Under the pieces are notes generated by a model. The model saw only the letters and a program-made list of their open reading frames with translations. It made no database searches and was not told where the DNA came from. A DNA stretch of 64,000 nucleotides, taken from Sabethes cyaneus. Taxonomy: Eukaryota > Arthropoda > Insecta > Diptera > Culicidae. The translations under genes were made by a program, and so were the position numbers. The DNA lies in the NCBI RefSeq assembly GCF_943734655.1, contig NC_071353.1, positions 82,920,604 through 82,984,603 of the forward strand, written 5' to 3'. Position 1 is the first letter of the stretch; each line of letters opens with the position of its first letter. Of this stretch, positions 61,586 to 64,000 are shown piece after piece.

Positions 61586-62303
61586 CTGTTGCATTCCTAT
61601 GTTCCTTTATCCTGGCTTGGATTTTGCGGCGAGTTTGGCCAATATATATTGATGGGCAGTCTTTACAGTTAATTTGATAGATTCCTGACCTGTCTTTGGT
61701 AGGAATCTTATCCTTCGCGTTGCAAAATGAATTGCGTATGGTAGGGTAACCAACGTATTTTGGACCCCATCAACAGCTGTACATAATTTGGACACTTACG
61801 GCAAAATCAAATGGAAGTGTCCAAATTATGTACAGCTGCTGATGGGGTCCAAAATACATTGGTTACCCTAGTATTGCTTTTGTAAACTACGTGATAGCCG
61901 TGTCGTTTTAAAATGTTTTTAATCGGGTTGGTGACTTTGGGATAGAACGGTATGCTGATTTTTTCGACATTCTCTCATTGATTGTAGTGTAGTTACATTT
62001 TGTTTGTGCTTCTTGCGCTCATGTACCCGGATAATTATATCGACAAACTGTTTGTCGTATCTATTAATTTTGGCAGCTTTATGTATATTTTCTTTTTCCA
62101 CTATGAAGTCCTCTTCTTCCATAGGGATGTGGAATAGACGGTGTGCCATGGAATGGAAGGCCGCTTGTTTTTGGGCTCCAAAATCGTTGGAATCAGACGT
62201 GATGTATCGATCTGTGGATGTTGGTTTTCTGTAAATTCCAAATTTTAGAGTGTGGTCCTGGTTTTTGGTTATTAACAGGTCCAAGAAAGGTAATTTTCCA
62301 TCT
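61586..62303 (-). pseudogene. Penelope-like element 2, RT end and GIY-YIG endonuclease
   Basis: On the minus strand: KLPFLDLLITKNQDHTLKF, IYRKPTSTDRYITS, QAAFHSMAHRLFHIPM and INRYDKQFVDIIIRVHERKK (62290-62000). After a stop near 61919 and the MITE at 61744-61868 come KDKIPTKDRSGIYQINCKDC and PSIYIGQTRRKIQARIKEHR (about 61710-61600). These are the post-catalytic RT region and the GIY-YIG nuclease with intact GIY and YIG motifs. Removing the MITE and one TA rejoins KSNTTIRNSF. The RT core is missing at the right end, where the CR1/Jockey-like element begins. The nuclease is truncated on the left. It is less decayed than element 1, but still incomplete. Confidence 0.85.
61744..61868. mobile_element. 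125-bp hairpin MITE with TA duplication
   Basis: GGGTAACCAACGTATTTTGG and CCAAAATACATTGGTTACCC are near-perfect inverse arms that extend to a 17-base loop, with TA on both sides. It splits the Penelope-like reading frame exactly at TA. Confidence 0.88.
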
Positions 62304-62347
62304 GGCAGAATAAACCAGTGCTGTTGGCAGAATAAAACAGTGCTATT
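62304..62347. repeat. 22-bp tandem duplication at an element junction
   Basis: GGCAGAATAAACCAGTGCTG plus TT is followed directly by the same 22 bp with two substitutions. It marks the boundary between the Penelope-like fragment and the CR1/Jockey-like element. Confidence 0.8.
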
Positions 62348-64000
62348 GCCCGGGACCTGATGGCATCCCTGCTGTGCTGTTGAAGAAATGTTGTGAAGTT
62401 TTGAAATCGCCAATCGCTTTATTATTCAACCTCTCCATGCAATGTCAGCAATTTCCTCGTATTTGGAAGTCCTCCTTTATGTTTCCTGTGTTCAAGAAAG
62501 GTGACAAACGGAATGTGGAACACTACCGAGGAATTACTTCGCTGTGCGCTTGTTCAAAAGTTTTCGAGGCAATTGTTTATAAGTATCTCTGGTTTCATGT
62601 TAAGAACTATATATCTACGTCACAGCATGGTTTTTTTCCTGGAAGATCTGTTTCAACTAACCTGCTAGAGTTCACCTCTCTATGCTTGCGCGCAATGGAC
62701 CAGCGTTTTCAAGTTGATGCAGTCTACACTGACTTGAAGGCTGCATTTGATCGCGTGGACCATGAAATTCTGCTGGCTAAGCTTGATAAACTGGGTGTGT
62801 CTGCTGGTTTAAGAGCCTGGCTCCATTCTTATCTACGAGACCGCAGGATGGCAATAAAACTTGGTGCGTCTCTATCTTGTTGGTTCCAAAACAATTCAGG
62901 AGTACCTCAGGGTAGCACGTTAGGACCAGTACTGTTTTCTCTGTTTATAAACGATATATCCCGTCTATTACCGTGCGGCAGTAGATTGCTTTATGCGGAT
63001 GATGCCAAAATCTACATGATCGTTCGCAACTCCGACGATTGTCTGAGACTTCAAGAACTGATTGACCGGTTTTCTGAATGGTGCACTTGCAACTGCATGA
63101 CTATAAGCATCCCAACATGTACCGTCATCAGTTTCTCCCGGAAAAAACATACATTGGTATACGACTACCGCATCAATGATCAAGTCTTGCAACGTGGTGA
63201 CAGGGTTACTGATCTCGGAGTTATTTTGGATGAGCAAATAACGTTTAGACAACATTACGAGATGATCATCAGTAAAGCAACTCGACAACTGGGAATGGTA
63301 CTAAGGATTGGCAAAGAATTTCAAGACCCTGGAACATTGCGCGCTTTATACTGCTCGCTGGTACGTTCCATTTTAGAAACAAGCTGCGCTGTATGGGACC
63401 CCCACTATGACTACTGGTCCCAACGAATTGAAAGAGTTCAGAAACGCTTCGTCAGGAAAATTTGCCATATGCTGCCTTGGAGGAATCCCGAAAGTCTACC
63501 ATCTTACGTAAACCTATGTAGTCTAATTGGCATTACCTCACTTGAACAACGGCGGAAAGATATCATCGCTACTATGGCACACAAGATACTAGTGGGGATA
63601 TACGATAGCCCTGCTGTACTTTCCTCGCTCCAACTGTATTGCCCTTTGCGCCCTCAACGACATCAACAGCTTTTACGTATAGGAACACACCGTACCAACT
63701 ATGGCCTGCATGAGCCAATTCGACATTTGGCAGTAGAATACAATCGTAGTAGACTACTTTTTGACTTTTAATACTTGACCAATTGTAATTGTATGTGTAT
63801 ATATGGAATCTAGTGTGATATGTAATGTAATATGCTATTTGCTATTGTCATAAAATGTATTTAAGGTTAAGAAAAGATGCTGGGTTTTTATGCCTCTTTG
63901 AGGATGCGTGATTTAGGCATTCTCAAGGTGGCTTTTCCCAGCCAGCATTTCATTTAGACCAATAAGTCGGTTGAAATTATTCAATAAATATCAATATCTA
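62340..64000 (+). mobile_element. CR1/Jockey-type non-LTR element, 5' truncated
   Basis: Plus-strand element containing only the RT and C-terminal part of ORF2 (to 63771), then a 3' UTR with an AATAAA at about 63983 and a TTCAATAAATATCAATATC end near the window edge. The TSD cannot be judged because the right flank is outside the window. Confidence 0.8.
62350..63771 (+). CDS. Reverse transcriptase fragment of the CR1/Jockey-type element (open frame)
   Basis: The frame is open from the truncated end (PGPDGIPAVLLKKC, about 62350) to the TAA at 63769. RT motifs are VEHYRGITSLCACSKVFE (about 62516), SQHGFFPGRSVSTNLLEF (about 62620), VYTDLKAAFDRVDHEIL (about 62720), SGVPQGSTLGPVLFSLF (about 62900) and the catalytic YADD (about 62992). 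The C-terminal region has RIERVQKRFVRKIC. The endonuclease and first RT block are absent, so no working protein is expected. The absence of stops indicates a fairly young copy. Its sequence differs from the element at 7892-14735, so it is another family. Confidence 0.85.
   Translation, partial: PGPDGIPAVLLKKCCEVLKSPIALLFNLSMQCQQFPRIWKSSFMFPVFKKGDKRNVEHYRGITSLCACSKVFEAIVYKYLWFHVKNYISTSQHGFFPGRSVSTNLLEFTSLCLRAMDQRFQVDAVYTDLKAAFDRVDHEILLAKLDKLGVSAGLRAWLHSYLRDRRMAIKLGASLSCWFQNNSGVPQGSTLGPVLFSLFINDISRLLPCGSRLLYADDAKIYMIVRNSDDCLRLQELIDRFSEWCTCNCMTISIPTCTVISFSRKKHTLVYDYRINDQVLQRGDRVTDLGVILDEQITFRQHYEMIISKATRQLGMVLRIGKEFQDPGTLRALYCSLVRSILETSCAVWDPHYDYWSQRIERVQKRFVRKICHMLPWRNPESLPSYVNLCSLIGITSLEQRRKDIIATMAHKILVGIYDSPAVLSSLQLYCPLRPQRHQQLLRIGTHRTNYGLHEPIRHLAVEYNRSRLLFDF

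Overview
The window looks like heterochromatin-like or intronic DNA from a mosquito. An Aedes-type genome is an inference from the mix of element families and from a tRNA-derived SINE with a GCTTTGCTTT-type tail, which I recall from Aedes. Only one host-like gene piece is visible: the last three spliced exons of a plus-strand gene at 23821-24951. Nearly everything else is transposable elements, many of them inserted into one another, and the insertion order can be read from target-site duplications (TSDs) and from host reading frames that rejoin once an insertion is removed.

Left third (1-23.7 kb). A decayed Penelope-like element (1-1335, 3601-4110, tail 4861-4960) is split by unrelated DNA and by an internally deleted Ty3/gypsy remnant. 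An RNase H-bearing I/LOA-type non-LTR remnant and an 811-bp MITE follow. A minus-strand BEL/Pao retrotransposon spans 7260-23741. Its 3' LTR is split by a CR1/Jockey-like non-LTR element (7892-14735), which itself carries two MITEs and a 5'-truncated RTE-type element. Its gag is split by a 2976-bp element (20005-22980) with about 300-bp terminal inverted repeats and a 9-bp TSD (Mutator-like architecture). That element carries a multi-exon gene-like sequence instead of a recognisable transposase.

Middle (25-35 kb). Two head-to-tail minus-strand R1-clade non-LTR elements of the microsatellite-targeting (Waldo/Mino-like) kind sit in long (AC)n/(GT)n tracts. One (29550-34805) has two uninterrupted ORFs. 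The other is 5' truncated and frameshifted. The pair appears to have opened up the central GT tract of an older dispersed repeat whose halves lie at about 25640-25771 and 34945-35130. A copy of only about 24 bp sits in an (ATGT)n tract at 35463-35487.

Right half (37-64 kb). A 9.3-kb hAT-like DNA transposon (37444-46730, perfect 16-bp TIRs) has a spliced transposase with two frameshifts. It hosts a SINE with a perfect 14-bp TSD, a nest of MITEs, and a Helitron-like element (41373-43810) in its intron. A second copy of that Helitron-like element (53145-60366) begins with 4596 bp of (TCTG)n, against 68 bp in the first copy. The window ends with a second Penelope-like element (minus strand) and a 5'-truncated CR1/Jockey-like element whose remaining ORF is open. 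The 47-53 kb stretch is AT-rich with no gene I can support.
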